64,000 nucleotides of DNA from Nitrospira sp. (GCA_022226955.1 CP092079.1:62001-126000); one strand, 5' to 3'; shown: positions 26,547 to 35,422, counted from the first letter of the stretch. A program made the numbers and translations. The notes: generated by a model not told the origin, from the letters alone.

Positions 26547-27875
26547 TCACTTCAGTTGAAACGTCGGATCCATCACCAACTGATGGACCAGTTGCCATCG
26601 ATCTATCCCAGGCGGAATCGGATTCACCGGTGGAACCGGCACCAACACCGCCTGCACCGTCTCCGCCTCTTCTTCCATCACCCAGGCAGCGCCATGCCTC
26701 TCCCTCATCGCCGCATGCGTATGCAGGGGGCCACCCATGTCAGCGCCTCGCAGACTCCGCTGGAGAAGCTGCCATCGATTCAGCAAGGTCGCGCTGGTAA
26801 TCCAGCGAGTCCCACCCGGCCAGCCCTTCACGTTGGGCGGATCGAAGAGATCCTGCCCCAGGCGTTTCCCATACTTCGTAAGCACGGCCGTGTCCGCCAT
26901 CGGCAAATTCAAAAGACGAATGGTCCCCACCAGCAGTTCAACCGGCGATTTCACCAGCGCCCCGCGCGTTTCAGGCGCCCAGAACTGCGGCATCGTTAGC
27001 AACCCGCGCAAGAGCGGCGCGATCCGATAGCCGTTATTGCGAAATTCCGCCGCGAGCCATTCGATCGCGCGCGCATCCGGCTCATCCGACACAAACTCCC
27101 GCCACAGCTTCGCCGTGAGGTACCTGGCACAGGCCGGCTGATCCAGCGCGATCGCCAGAATATCCTCGCCGCCGAAAGCGCCGGTCTTCCCCAGTACATG
27201 CTTCACCTCGCTATCGTGCTGGCGCCGGTTGAACGCAAACCCGCCGCTGCGATGAAGCGCAACGTGCCAGCCAGTAAAGGCGCGCGCCGCTTCCTTGATG
27301 TCGATTTCTGTGTAATGCCCTTCGCCGAGCGTGAATAGCTCGAAGAGCTCGCGGGCGAAGTTCTCGTTGGGATGATCCTTACGGTTGGTCTGCGTATCCA
27401 GATACAGCACCATCGCCGGATCTTTCGCAATCTGAAACAGGAGGTCTCGAAACGATCCCAGCGCATGGCGGCGAAGCAGCACATTCTGATGATAGAGCAG
27501 CGCCGGCCATTTCACTTTGTGGAAGCTGGACGTGAAGTGATTGTGCCAGAACAGCGTCATCCGCTCGGTCAACGGAGAAGGCGTGGTAAGCAATTCCTGA
27601 TACCACCAGCCCTTCAGTTCGACGGCATCCTCTCGCCGCTCCTGTTTGAACGCCTGCTTCTGCTCGACGCTCAACCCTTTCATTCCCTCAGCAGGCGGCA
27701 GGGCAGTGAGCACATGAGCGGGAGGGCTCGTCCTCGCTGCGATGCCGACTCCGGCGAGAAGCCGGTCGATGGCAGCCTCGCGATCAAGCCCAGCCAACAA
27801 GCGAATGTCGGCAGGACTGCCACCGAATCCCGCGCGAGACAACAAATGCCGCGCATCCTGAAACCCCATCGGCAT
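26547..27875 (-). CDS. DUF1800 protein
   Basis: About 442 residues of the DUF1800 family. Typical segments are ARHLLSRAGFGGSPADIRLL at the N-terminus, LTERMTLFWHNHFTS, NENFARELFELFTLGEGHYTEIDIKEAARAFTGW, and VKGWPGGTRWITSATLLNR near the end. GGAG eight bases before the ATG at 27875 fixes the start. DUF1800/DUF1501 pairs are usually co-transcribed and thought to act on secreted or surface material, but the function is not established. Confidence 0.88.
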   Translation of the reverse strand: MPMGFQDARHLLSRAGFGGSPADIRLLAGLDREAAIDRLLAGVGIAARTSPPAHVLTALPPAEGMKGLSVEQKQAFKQERREDAVELKGWWYQELLTTPSPLTERMTLFWHNHFTSSFHKVKWPALLYHQNVLLRRHALGSFRDLLFQIAKDPAMVLYLDTQTNRKDHPNENFARELFELFTLGEGHYTEIDIKEAARAFTGWHVALHRSGGFAFNRRQHDSEVKHVLGKTGAFGGEDILAIALDQPACARYLTAKLWREFVSDEPDARAIEWLAAEFRNNGYRIAPLLRGLLTMPQFWAPETRGALVKSPVELLVGTIRLLNLPMADTAVLTKYGKRLGQDLFDPPNVKGWPGGTRWITSATLLNRWQLLQRSLRGADMGGPLHTHAAMRERHGAAWVMEEEAETVQAVLVPVPPVNPIPPGIDRWQLVHQLVMDPTFQLK

Positions 27876-28136
27876 CGCGCACACTCCATCAAGTCGCGTC
27901 ACACCGCTGCATCATACAACGAAGAACTAACCCCACGGTTGACTGGCTACTTCGATCCAATATTTCCTAGCATCCAGGTACCGCTTGGCTAAAACTCTCC
28001 CCTTCGCATACACCTATGGACTAGAAGCCTTCACTCACGCAGGACGCCTGGCTGAAAGAATGCAGACGAGCGAACTAGCAATGCGGTACGTACAGACTAT
28101 TATTCTGTAATTACGTAGGTTATTCTGGCAGTAAAG

Positions 28137-29363
28137 ATGGATGCATCGCGGCCAAACCTATTTCAATCCCTCATTGACGAGTTAGGAAAACCGAGAGAGT
28201 TTTCCGCAACCTATAGCTTCTCCAAGGAGCCGGGGGTAGCAAAATCGCCGGATTCCATTCTTATTTCCCTTGGAATCGAATCGACACTCCTGTCCTCCAT
28301 CGCGAAAGAAACACTTGACGCCTTGGATGCGCCAGATATTGAGACTCAGACTGACTGGCTCGAGTTCAAGTGGAGGCTCCAGGCCTTCAATTTCTTGCAG
28401 GATATATTCGATGCTCCGTTTCTAAACGAAACTGATCTCAAGACGATCTTTCATCAATACTATTTCTATTTTGAAAGCCGGCAACTGCTGTCTGAATCAA
28501 TCCTGTGTGGGCTGAATGGTTTCTATACTGCCGCACTCGCATTACTCAGGCCATTCCTTGAGTTCTCTCTCTTGCAAAACTATTTCTATCGCATCACAGA
28601 ACAAACCAACTCATATTCTACGATTGAAAAGTACTTCAAGACCGGGATCGTTCCATCGTGGGGTACGGTGCTCAAAAACGCATTGCCGAAAGACAGTTTT
28701 AGCCAGACGATACGATTTCGTGTCCATACGCATCTGACCGGCTTGTCCGAGTCCGTAGCTCACCCCTACCACCCGGATCATTCAGCGTCTCAACACAAGA
28801 ATCCAGGGAGTAGTCATTCCTTAGAAGGGATTTACTTTTGGCAAATGACAAGGTTTGCAGTTGAGGCTGCACTATGGCTGTACTACACCAATTTCCCTTT
28901 GTTGTTTCATCCAGTCTCAACCCTGAGAAAATTCGGTTATCGATGGCCTGTCGGTATTTTTATCGACGAACGCGGTGGGGCTATAATTAAAAAGAGCCTT
29001 GCGGAAGATGACTACCAGAAGTTTGCGACATATTCTCTGAGTCACAACAAAGTCCTAAGTACGCTCGAGTGGGTTAACAACCTTCCAATTCTTAGCGACA
29101 CAGAAATTCTGGCAACGTGGGATCAGGAGCATGGAGACTGCCCTGGGCTGTGGAATGGATACGCACAAGAAATGGCACGCATGAGAGTCTTAAGAGGTGC
29201 CATGGCTTTGCGGAATCGCCCCCAAAGACGCAGCCGATGTGCCGCAGCCATTCCTGGACGCAGTAAAGTCATTGCAAGGATGGCAGAGACTGGCGACAAG
29301 AGGCCGTCAAAGCCAGAAGCACCGACATTAGTTTTTATTTCCCAAGAGTGTCGAACGGCCTGA
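28137..29363 (+). CDS. Hypothetical protein, AT-rich, possibly frameshifted near its 3' end
   Basis: A frame of 408 residues with no recognised domain. It is Tyr/Phe-rich and helical (IFHQYYFYFESRQLLSESIL, FLEFSLLQNYFYRITEQ, FAVEAALWLYYTNFPLLF). Base composition is clearly AT-richer than the core genes, suggesting transfer. After about residue 350 the composition changes to an Arg-rich, low-complexity tail. The +1 frame from about 29195 reads a more protein-like CGIAPKDAADVPQPFLDAV and stops near 29331, so an indel is possible. Function unknown. Confidence 0.6.
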   Translation: MDASRPNLFQSLIDELGKPREFSATYSFSKEPGVAKSPDSILISLGIESTLLSSIAKETLDALDAPDIETQTDWLEFKWRLQAFNFLQDIFDAPFLNETDLKTIFHQYYFYFESRQLLSESILCGLNGFYTAALALLRPFLEFSLLQNYFYRITEQTNSYSTIEKYFKTGIVPSWGTVLKNALPKDSFSQTIRFRVHTHLTGLSESVAHPYHPDHSASQHKNPGSSHSLEGIYFWQMTRFAVEAALWLYYTNFPLLFHPVSTLRKFGYRWPVGIFIDERGGAIIKKSLAEDDYQKFATYSLSHNKVLSTLEWVNNLPILSDTEILATWDQEHGDCPGLWNGYAQEMARMRVLRGAMALRNRPQRRSRCAAAIPGRSKVIARMAETGDKRPSKPEAPTLVFISQECRTA

Positions 29364-29500
29364 AGCTTTTAACATCGACTTGCAGTTGGTCACACTGTGA
29401 TGTCAGCCCGACTCAGTTGAGCAATGATGTAGCTGTGCCACCTCTGAGCAGATAAACGAGTCCCTCCTCCGTTGCGCGGCGCGTGGCGGTCTTTTCAGTA

Positions 29501-29908
29501 TCAGGCTGGCAGAGTGACGAGATCGCAATGCTTGGCGATTCGCGAGAAGTCCTTATCGGCCGTGAGCAGAGGAAATCCATGTTGGCAACAGGCGGCAGCG
29601 ATCAAGAAATCGATCGGTCCGGCGTTGACGCCTTTGATGCGACAGGCAGATCTCAGGCGAGCCGCAGCCGCATAGGTTTCTCTGTCTAGCTCAAGAAGGG
29701 GGTAAGGGTCTAGGAGCGTGAGCAAGCGATCGAACTGTTTTGCAGAACGGAGTCCGTCGAGAAGTTCCTGGAGGATATTGCCGATGAGAAAGAGTCCGTC
29801 ACCTGATTCAAGGTGCCAGCGAAAGGCGCGGACATAGGGATCGTCTTCATTAACTTGCGGTCGTCGCAGCACCAACGACCATACCGACGTATCAACGACC
29901 AGATTCAC
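29501..29908 (-). CDS. vapC: VapC-type PIN-domain toxin
   Basis: About 135 residues of the PIN ribonuclease family. The acidic active-site positions are visible: VVDTSVW at the N-terminus (first Asp), an ILQELLDG Glu in the middle, and the later GPIDFLIAAACCQHGFPLLTADKDF with two more Asp. VapC toxins cleave RNA, often initiator tRNA. The start is GTG 29908, which overlaps the 3' end of the antitoxin gene by 17 bases. It forms a vapBC module with the gene at 29892. Confidence 0.88.
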   Translation of the reverse strand: MNLVVDTSVWSLVLRRPQVNEDDPYVRAFRWHLESGDGLFLIGNILQELLDGLRSAKQFDRLLTLLDPYPLLELDRETYAAAARLRSACRIKGVNAGPIDFLIAAACCQHGFPLLTADKDFSRIAKHCDLVTLPA

Positions 29909-30104
29909 TGTCGCGACGGTCCTTCTTATAATCCCAGCCCTTCCGAAACTCGATCGTGCCAAGCGCCTTTAAAATATCGCGCTGCCGACGGCGCTGGATG
30001 AATTCGGTCAACGCTTGCGTGACAGTTTCCTTCTTGGTGCGAAGTTTCCCGACCCGGCGAGCGCGCTCCAGCAATGCATCATCAATCGCGAGATTCGTGG
30101 CCAT
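29892..30104 (-). CDS. vapB: VapB-type antitoxin
   Basis: About 70 residues. The N-terminus MATNLAIDDALLERARRVGKLRTKKETVTQALTEF is the ribbon-helix-helix/VapB type (DUF2191-like), and the positively charged C-terminus (RKGWDYKKDRRDSESGR) would wrap the toxin. A GGAGGAGG site precedes ATG 30104. It overlaps vapC by 17 bases, as expected for a coupled toxin-antitoxin operon; such antitoxins normally autorepress the promoter. Confidence 0.85.
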   Translation of the reverse strand: MATNLAIDDALLERARRVGKLRTKKETVTQALTEFIQRRRQRDILKALGTIEFRKGWDYKKDRRDSESGR

Positions 30105-30230
30105 GCCTCCTCCATGTGTAGTGGCTACACAGAGCGTACGCCAGGACAGCACCACTGTCAAACGCTAGCACAACAAATCCTTCACAGCGCCTCCTCCTGT
30201 GACACAAAAGAAAACCTGCGCGTCGGATTG

Positions 30231-31337
30231 TCAGAGTTGCGCGTTGACGTCGAGTTGATGGCCTTTTCGTCCGCCGCCTTGAAGCGGATGTTCCGGCACC
30301 TCGCCTGCAACCATGAGCCTGGCCATATCCGCGGCGCGGAGCACGAGTCCTTGGGCGCCCTCTCGTAACTCTGCGCTGTTCTGCACATAGCTGGTGTTCC
30401 GCTCCATGTCTTCGGCGCTCCATCCGCGCGAGTGGGCGATGAACGGAAACTGCGGGAACTGGCAGCCCACTTCAGAGAAAAACCCGAGCATCTGCCCCGC
30501 CACGGCCTGCACGTTATCTTGCCCGCCGGTGATGATGAACGCCGCCACTTTGTTTCTGAGCAGATGTTTATTGGCGATGGTCTCCTGATTCTGGATGCAG
30601 TTCATCCGCTCGATCATCTTGTAGTACAAGCTGCTGGCATTGCCCCACCGAATGGGTGTGGCGATTAAGATCACGTCGGCCCAATGGACGATGGCTTCAT
30701 ACACCCGGTCGAGCTGGTCGGCCGAATCCATTTGCGTGATGGAACAAGGCCAGGTGCAGGCCTGTGCCGATTTGGAATAGTACCCTTCGCATGGACGGAA
30801 ACTCAACTCGCGCAGCTTGATGTATTGCGTGTCGAGCGCGAGCGACGTACGGGCATGCTCTAACGCCACCTCAAGCAACGCGTCGGAGGTGCTGTAGCGT
30901 GGATGCCGGTCGGTCATGACGGTGGTGGAAATACCCACCACGCGAATGGGTCCCGCCTGTCTGACAATTGGACGGGCCAAGGGATGTGGGGCGTGCGGCT
31001 GTTTCCTTCGTTTCGTGGCGGAGGCGAGATCGACGTAGACATGGTTGCGCTCGACCTTCACGGCATAGGCCGGCACACAATCCTGTTCGTAGCCCGGCTC
31101 GCCCTGGCCGGTCTGCCGATGAAACTTCCAGTAGTGCCAGGGACAGACAACATACTCGCCGTCCAATGTGCCGTCGCCCAACGGCCCACCCACATGGTTG
31201 CAGACGCCGGAAATCGCCGTGAACTCGCCATCTTTATAGACGAGTGCGATCTTGGTGTTGCCGAAGACCAGCTGCCTGAGCGGCCGGTCTTTCAGTGTCT
31301 CGACCGATCCCAAATCGGTCCATTGCGCCTCCGGCAT
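30231..31337 (-). CDS. Rieske 2Fe-2S domain fused to an NADPH-dependent FMN reductase/flavodoxin-like domain
   Basis: A 368-residue fusion. Residues about 1-105 are a Rieske ferredoxin with both ligand boxes, CNHVGG and CPWHYWKF. Residues about 130-350 are an NADPH-dependent FMN reductase/flavodoxin-like domain (IRVVGISTTVMTD, VILIATPIRWGNASSLYYKMIERM, NKVAAFIITGGQDNVQAVAGQM). The fusion suggests electron transfer between a Rieske cluster and FMN within one chain, in the cytoplasm (no signal peptide). Partner and substrate are unknown. Confidence 0.85.
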   Translation of the reverse strand: MPEAQWTDLGSVETLKDRPLRQLVFGNTKIALVYKDGEFTAISGVCNHVGGPLGDGTLDGEYVVCPWHYWKFHRQTGQGEPGYEQDCVPAYAVKVERNHVYVDLASATKRRKQPHAPHPLARPIVRQAGPIRVVGISTTVMTDRHPRYSTSDALLEVALEHARTSLALDTQYIKLRELSFRPCEGYYSKSAQACTWPCSITQMDSADQLDRVYEAIVHWADVILIATPIRWGNASSLYYKMIERMNCIQNQETIANKHLLRNKVAAFIITGGQDNVQAVAGQMLGFFSEVGCQFPQFPFIAHSRGWSAEDMERNTSYVQNSAELREGAQGLVLRAADMARLMVAGEVPEHPLQGGGRKGHQLDVNAQL

Positions 31338-31480
31338 TGTGGGACTCCTTTCGTTGACGACCCTGGTTCGCGATAGCTCAGAAGTCTGTCAAGAATCGCG
31401 CGAGGACGCAAGTAGCCCCGGTTTCGGCCGCGACGCGCGGCGATTGACTCTGTGTCATTCGCGCCGTAACGTAGCGCTCC

Positions 31481-31690
31481 ATGAAAACTGTTGGGGTCGC
31501 GCTGCTGGCGGCAATCCTCGGATACATCGTCGGCCTGTTCGGAACCATGGCCGCGATTGAGCTCTTCTCGTCTAACAGCCATGACAAGTCCATGGAAGCC
31601 GCGATGGCCGGCGCATTTGTCGGCGGCCCTTTGGTCGCGGTGATTTCTGTGTTTGCGATCCTGACGCTCAGACGCCAGCAAAGTTCGTAA
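31481..31690 (+). CDS. Small membrane protein
   Basis: A 69-residue protein with two predicted membrane helices (VALLAAILGYIVGLFGTMAA and GPLVAVISVFAILTL) joined by a short polar loop. The hydrophobic pattern is protein-like, but no family or clear ribosome site is seen, so it may be spurious. It is read divergently from the Rieske fusion gene. Confidence 0.45.
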   Translation: MKTVGVALLAAILGYIVGLFGTMAAIELFSSNSHDKSMEAAMAGAFVGGPLVAVISVFAILTLRRQQSS

Positions 31691-31801
31691 CCGTCGCGCA
31701 GTCACTCACCCATCACCCTCCTTCTGCATCCTTTTCCCTGATGCTCCGTCTCTAGAGATAGGCGGGGGAATGCTCTCCTGCAGCTTATCTAGGAGGTTCC
31801 C

Positions 31802-32248
31802 ATGAGACCACATATTTCCCTCGATGTTCGCCATGTCCCGGCATCGGTCGAGTTCTACCGGAAGGTGTTCGGTGTGACTCCACAGAAGCAGACAGAAGAC
31901 TATGCCAAATTCGACCTGGTTGCCCCGGCGCTGAATTTGTCGCTGGTCTCATCCACCGGCAGGATCAGTTCGGTCGACCATCTCGGCATTGAAGTGGATT
32001 CCCTGAAAGAAATCACCCAATGGAAGACGCGGTTGCAGACCGCCGGCGTGCTGGAGCGCGTTGAAGAAAATACCTCCTGCTGTTTTGCCCGGCAGGACAA
32101 ACTCTGGTTCACGGATCCCGACGGGAATGCCTGGGAAGTCTTCATCGTGCATGAACAACTGGCAGTGGAAAGCCCGCTCAGCCAGACAGGCTGCTGTGTC
32201 CCTGCCTATCCCGGCGCAACCCAGGCGGCATCTTGCGCAGCCTCCTGA
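31802..32248 (+). CDS. ArsI/CadI-family vicinal-oxygen-chelate protein
   Basis: A 148-residue VOC-fold protein. It has FYRKVFGVTP at the N-terminus and the diagnostic SCCFARQDKLWFTDPDGNAWEVF, in which the Cys pair and Glu match the ArsI C-As lyase / cadmium-induced CadI family. Some members demethylate organoarsenicals using Fe(II). The C-terminus carries CC and another Cys. AGGAGG stands before ATG 31802. A SigZ-type sigma factor gene follows 34 bases downstream, implying metal/metalloid-stress regulation. Confidence 0.85.
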   Translation: MRPHISLDVRHVPASVEFYRKVFGVTPQKQTEDYAKFDLVAPALNLSLVSSTGRISSVDHLGIEVDSLKEITQWKTRLQTAGVLERVEENTSCCFARQDKLWFTDPDGNAWEVFIVHEQLAVESPLSQTGCCVPAYPGATQAASCAAS

Positions 32249-32282
32249 GGAGCAGTACCGTAACAGGACTCCTTGAGGAACC

Positions 32283-32918
32283 ATGACCATGACACAGAAT
32301 ACTCAAACCGTCTGGATGGAGGTGCGTGAGCGGCTGCGCGCCTTCATCGCCAAACGGGTGGCGGCCGATGCGGCGGTGGATGATCTGCTCCAAGAGGTAT
32401 TTCTGAAAATTCAGGGCAAGATCGACCAGGTGCAGGATCCCCACCGGTTGGTTTCCTGGATCTTCACCGTCACGCGCCATGCGATTATTGATTATTACCG
32501 GACTTCACATCGATATCGTGAACTCCTGGCAGGGCTGGCGGCGAACGTTGAAGCACTGATGGCCGTTGATGAGCCGGAAGGCGAATTCGAGGAGCCTCGC
32601 ATACAGCTCGCTGGTTGTCTCCGCCCCATGGTGGAGCAGCTGGCACCGGAATACCGAGATGCCCTGACGCTTGTCGAACTAGACGGACTGACCCAACAGG
32701 CCGCCGCCTCGAAACTGGGCCTGTCGCTTTCCGGCATGAAATCCCGTGTACAACGGGGCCGTCGACAGTTGAAGGCCATGCTGCACGACTGCTGTCTGAT
32801 TCAGCTCGATGCGCGACGCGGAATCGCCGGCGTAGCCCTCCGCAATCCTACGGCCAGCCTCTGCACACCCCCGGCTCCGATAATGCCGGAGCGGCGACCG
32901 GCACGGAAACCCACCTGA
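32283..32918 (+). CDS. sigZ: SigZ-like ECF RNA polymerase sigma factor
   Basis: A 211-residue ECF sigma factor: region 2 (DDLLQEVFLKIQGKI, RLVSWIFTVTRHAIIDYYR) and region 4 (LAPEYRDALTLVELDGLTQQAAASKLGLSLSGMKSRVQRGRRQL). The segment HDCCLIQLDARRGI at the end is typical of SigZ; its Cys pair may sense metals or thiol stress. It follows cadI/arsI and may be co-transcribed. No anti-sigma gene is adjacent. Confidence 0.88.
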   Translation: MTMTQNTQTVWMEVRERLRAFIAKRVAADAAVDDLLQEVFLKIQGKIDQVQDPHRLVSWIFTVTRHAIIDYYRTSHRYRELLAGLAANVEALMAVDEPEGEFEEPRIQLAGCLRPMVEQLAPEYRDALTLVELDGLTQQAAASKLGLSLSGMKSRVQRGRRQLKAMLHDCCLIQLDARRGIAGVALRNPTASLCTPPAPIMPERRPARKPT

Positions 32919-32950
32919 TGCCCATTGCGCCGGACCCGCCGGGCTTGATA

Positions 32951-32965
32951 AGACTAGTCTAGTCT
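32951..32965. promoter_or_regulatory. Perfect 7-bp palindrome upstream of the 32986 gene
   Basis: AGACTAG, a central T, then CTAGTCT. It lies 20 bases before the ATG at 32986 and just after sigZ. The longer symmetry GATAA...TTATC extends it with one extra base. It could be an operator or a hairpin separating sigZ from the downstream gene. Confidence 0.45.
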
Positions 32966-32985
32966 TTATCGGAGCACGCACGACC

Positions 32986-33648
32986 ATGTCATCTCGACCG
33001 ACTCTTTGCGCTAACCGCCGTTTTCTGACGCACGCATTGTTGAGCCTGCTGTTTCTGAGCCTGCTGCCTTCTGCGCTCCATGCAGCGCGCGGCGCGAACA
33101 GCGGGAAGATGGAAGTCTTGCCGTCTCAGAAAATGGCTCCGGCAGCCGTATTTCTAGATGCGCAGGGGACTGAAACCGACTTGCGCCGACAACTGCGGCT
33201 CAAGACCGGCGTCGTGGAACTAGGAGCCGATTTCCAGCAAACCCGGTTCTCCGTAGCGCCGGTCGGCAGCTTCGGATTCACGCCTCAGCAAGGACTCGGA
33301 CTAGCGTTGGTGTCACAAAGTCCGGACATGCTGCTGGAACGAACCGCGTCGGCCGCCAATGCCTATGAAATTCATAAACTGGCCGATGGCAGCGCGCTGG
33401 TGATCGGCTTCGCGAGCGCGGATCTGAAACCGCAACTGACACCGCAGCTGCGCCCCAAGAACGTCCGGCTGGCGCTCTATTCCAATCAAACGGAGAAAGC
33501 CCCGCACATCGTCGCCGTGCCACTCAGCAAATTAGCAGTCGACCAGATGCCCCATCGCCTGGATCCGAAGAATCCAAACGGGCCGGTTGTGTTGGAAATG
33601 GATCTGCAAAGCAGCAGCAACCGTCAGTCGCCCCACGGTGGACAGTAG
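32986..33648 (+). CDS. Secreted protein of unknown function
   Basis: A 220-residue protein with a clear signal peptide (FLTHALLSLLFLSLLPSALHA, cleavage around HAA). The mature part is beta-rich (VVELGADFQQTRFSVAPVGSFGFT, SALVIGFASADLKPQL) and ends with a Ser/Asn-rich tail. No known family recognised. GGAG is 11 bases before ATG 32986. Probably periplasmic. Confidence 0.6.
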   Translation: MSSRPTLCANRRFLTHALLSLLFLSLLPSALHAARGANSGKMEVLPSQKMAPAAVFLDAQGTETDLRRQLRLKTGVVELGADFQQTRFSVAPVGSFGFTPQQGLGLALVSQSPDMLLERTASAANAYEIHKLADGSALVIGFASADLKPQLTPQLRPKNVRLALYSNQTEKAPHIVAVPLSKLAVDQMPHRLDPKNPNGPVVLEMDLQSSSNRQSPHGGQ

Positions 33649-33726
33649 CCCGCCAGTCGGCCAGCCAAACGCCTCGGCAGTCGTTCGACCGCACCTCGCC
33701 GACATTTCGAGAGAGAACGAGAAAAA

Positions 33727-33800
33727 TGGCTGGGGGACTAGGAATCGAACCTAGGTAGCCGGCTCCAAAGGCCGGCGTCCTACCGCTAGACGATCCCCCA
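33727..33800 (-). tRNA. tRNA-Gln (anticodon UUG)
   Basis: Cloverleaf on the minus strand: acceptor TGGGGGA pairs with TCCCCCA, anticodon stem CCGGC/GCCGG, loop CTTTGGA giving anticodon UUG for codon CAA, and T-loop TTCGATT. Discriminator G and an encoded 3' CCA. Immediately downstream (higher coordinates) is a second, nearly identical tRNA-Gln; the D, T and acceptor arms match it exactly. Confidence 0.93.
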
Positions 33801-33847
33801 GCGCGGTACGAACGCGAATGGTGGCTTTGGGACAAGGCGGAGATTTT

Positions 33848-33921
33848 TGGCTGGGGGACTAGGAATCGAACCTAGGTAGTCAGATCCAGAGACTGACGTC
33901 CTACCGCTAGACGATCCCCCA
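33848..33921 (-). tRNA. tRNA-Gln (anticodon CUG)
   Basis: Cloverleaf on the minus strand with the same acceptor, D and T arms as the neighbouring tRNA-Gln. The anticodon stem TCAGT/TCTGA has a U-U closing mismatch at 31-39, which tRNA-Gln genes can show. The loop is CTCTGGA, anticodon CUG for codon CAG. CCA is encoded. The pair probably arose by duplication. Confidence 0.93.
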
Positions 33922-34009
33922 ACCGACGGACACAGTAATATACGGATCGTGATTTCGTCAAGGTCGATGCGGCAAGATCCATGCGGATGGATTGTCAGAA
34001 TTCGACCGA

Positions 34010-35422
34010 TTAGGCCGTGGCCCGCTCAAGCCCTTGCCGAAGACGGAGAAGAGTCCGGTCGCGGCCGAGGATCTCCATGACCTCAAAGAGCCCGGGGCTG
34101 GCGGTTCTGCCGGTTAAGGCCACGCGGACTGGCTGCGCGATCTGGCCCATCTTGATCTGTTCTTCTTCGACAAATTTCTTGAACGACTCTTCCCACATGT
34201 GCTTCGAAAACTCGGGCAGCGCCTCGAATCGTGCGAGCAACTTGCCGAGCACCGGCGCGATAGCCGGCGTGAGAAACTTCTTGGCCGCCTCTTCTTCGAG
34301 GACAACCGATTCGCCGAAGTACGGCCGCACCCAGTCCACCATCTCAACCAGGGTCTTCGCCCGTTCCTTGACCAACACCACCAACTGCGCCAGCCATTCC
34401 GGCGACACAGCCCTGACCTGCTCCTGCAACCCAGCCGCCTCCAGCAAGGGAATCAAGGCTTGCGCAACCTGGGCCGGCGGGCTGGTCTTGATATATTCGG
34501 CATTGATCCAGAGCAGCTTGTCCGCATTGAAAACCGCCGCTGAGGTTTGTACATGCTTCCACGAAAACTTGTCGATCAACTCCTGCCTGGTGAAGATCTC
34601 TTGATCCCCGTGCGACCAGCCGAGCCGCACAAGATAGTTCACCATCGCCTCGGGCAGATAGCCCATGTCTTTATACGCCATGATGGATGTGGCGCCATGA
34701 CGCTTGGAGAGCCGGGACTTATCCGACCCCAGAATCATCGGCAGGTGGCCGAACTGCGGCACGGGAAAACCCAAGGCTTCAAAAATCGGGATCTGTCTGG
34801 GCGTATTTGTCAGATGATCGTCTCCGCGGATAACGTGGGTGATGTGCATCAACGCATCGTCGACCACGACAGAGAAATTGTAAGTGGGATACCCATTTGA
34901 ACGGAGGATGATCAGATCGTCCGCCGCGCTATTGTCAAAAATGATCTTCCCTTTAATCACGTCATCGACGACAATCTGACCTTCTTGCGGCGCCTTGAAT
35001 CGCAGCGCGGCATCGCCCGGGGGATTCGCGATTCCAAGGTTACGGCAGCGCCCATCGTACCGGGGCGACAACCCCTTCGCCTCGGCTTCTTTGCGACGAG
35101 CTTCGAGCTCTTCCGCTTTGCACACGCACCAATAGGCCTGCCCCTGTTTCAATAGCTGCAAGGCATGGCTGCGATACAACTCCATGCGCTCGGTTTGACG
35201 AAACGGCCCTTCGTCCCAGTCGAGCCCCACCCAGTTCATGCCTTCAATGATGGCCTGAATGGATGCGTCGGTTGAACGGTCCTGGTCGGTGTCTTCAATG
35301 CGAAGGACAAAGACCCCGTTCTGTTGCCGCGCATAGAGCCAGTTGAACAACGCGGTCCGGACTCCCCCGATATGGAGAAAGCCGGTCGGACTCGGTGCAA
35401 AGCGGACACGGACTTGAGTCAT
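34010..35422 (-). CDS. gltX: Glutamyl-tRNA synthetase
   Basis: A 470-residue class I synthetase charging tRNA-Glu. It has FAPSPTGFLHIGGVRTALFN (the HIGH variant) and SRLSKRHG (KMSKS equivalent), with the zinc-binding insert CVCKAEELEARRKEA. The length matches bacterial GluRS. The start is ATG 35422. It lies directly beside the tRNA-Gln pair and opposite the reductase-like gene. Confidence 0.96.
   Translation of the reverse strand: MTQVRVRFAPSPTGFLHIGGVRTALFNWLYARQQNGVFVLRIEDTDQDRSTDASIQAIIEGMNWVGLDWDEGPFRQTERMELYRSHALQLLKQGQAYWCVCKAEELEARRKEAEAKGLSPRYDGRCRNLGIANPPGDAALRFKAPQEGQIVVDDVIKGKIIFDNSAADDLIILRSNGYPTYNFSVVVDDALMHITHVIRGDDHLTNTPRQIPIFEALGFPVPQFGHLPMILGSDKSRLSKRHGATSIMAYKDMGYLPEAMVNYLVRLGWSHGDQEIFTRQELIDKFSWKHVQTSAAVFNADKLLWINAEYIKTSPPAQVAQALIPLLEAAGLQEQVRAVSPEWLAQLVVLVKERAKTLVEMVDWVRPYFGESVVLEEEAAKKFLTPAIAPVLGKLLARFEALPEFSKHMWEESFKKFVEEEQIKMGQIAQPVRVALTGRTASPGLFEVMEILGRDRTLLRLRQGLERATA

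Noticed and set aside
28137-30104. Defence island (orphan AT-rich gene plus vapBC)
   Set aside because: vapBC is an ordinary toxin-antitoxin module and the orphan gene shows no nuclease, ATPase, TIR or other defence motif, so a defence claim is not supported.
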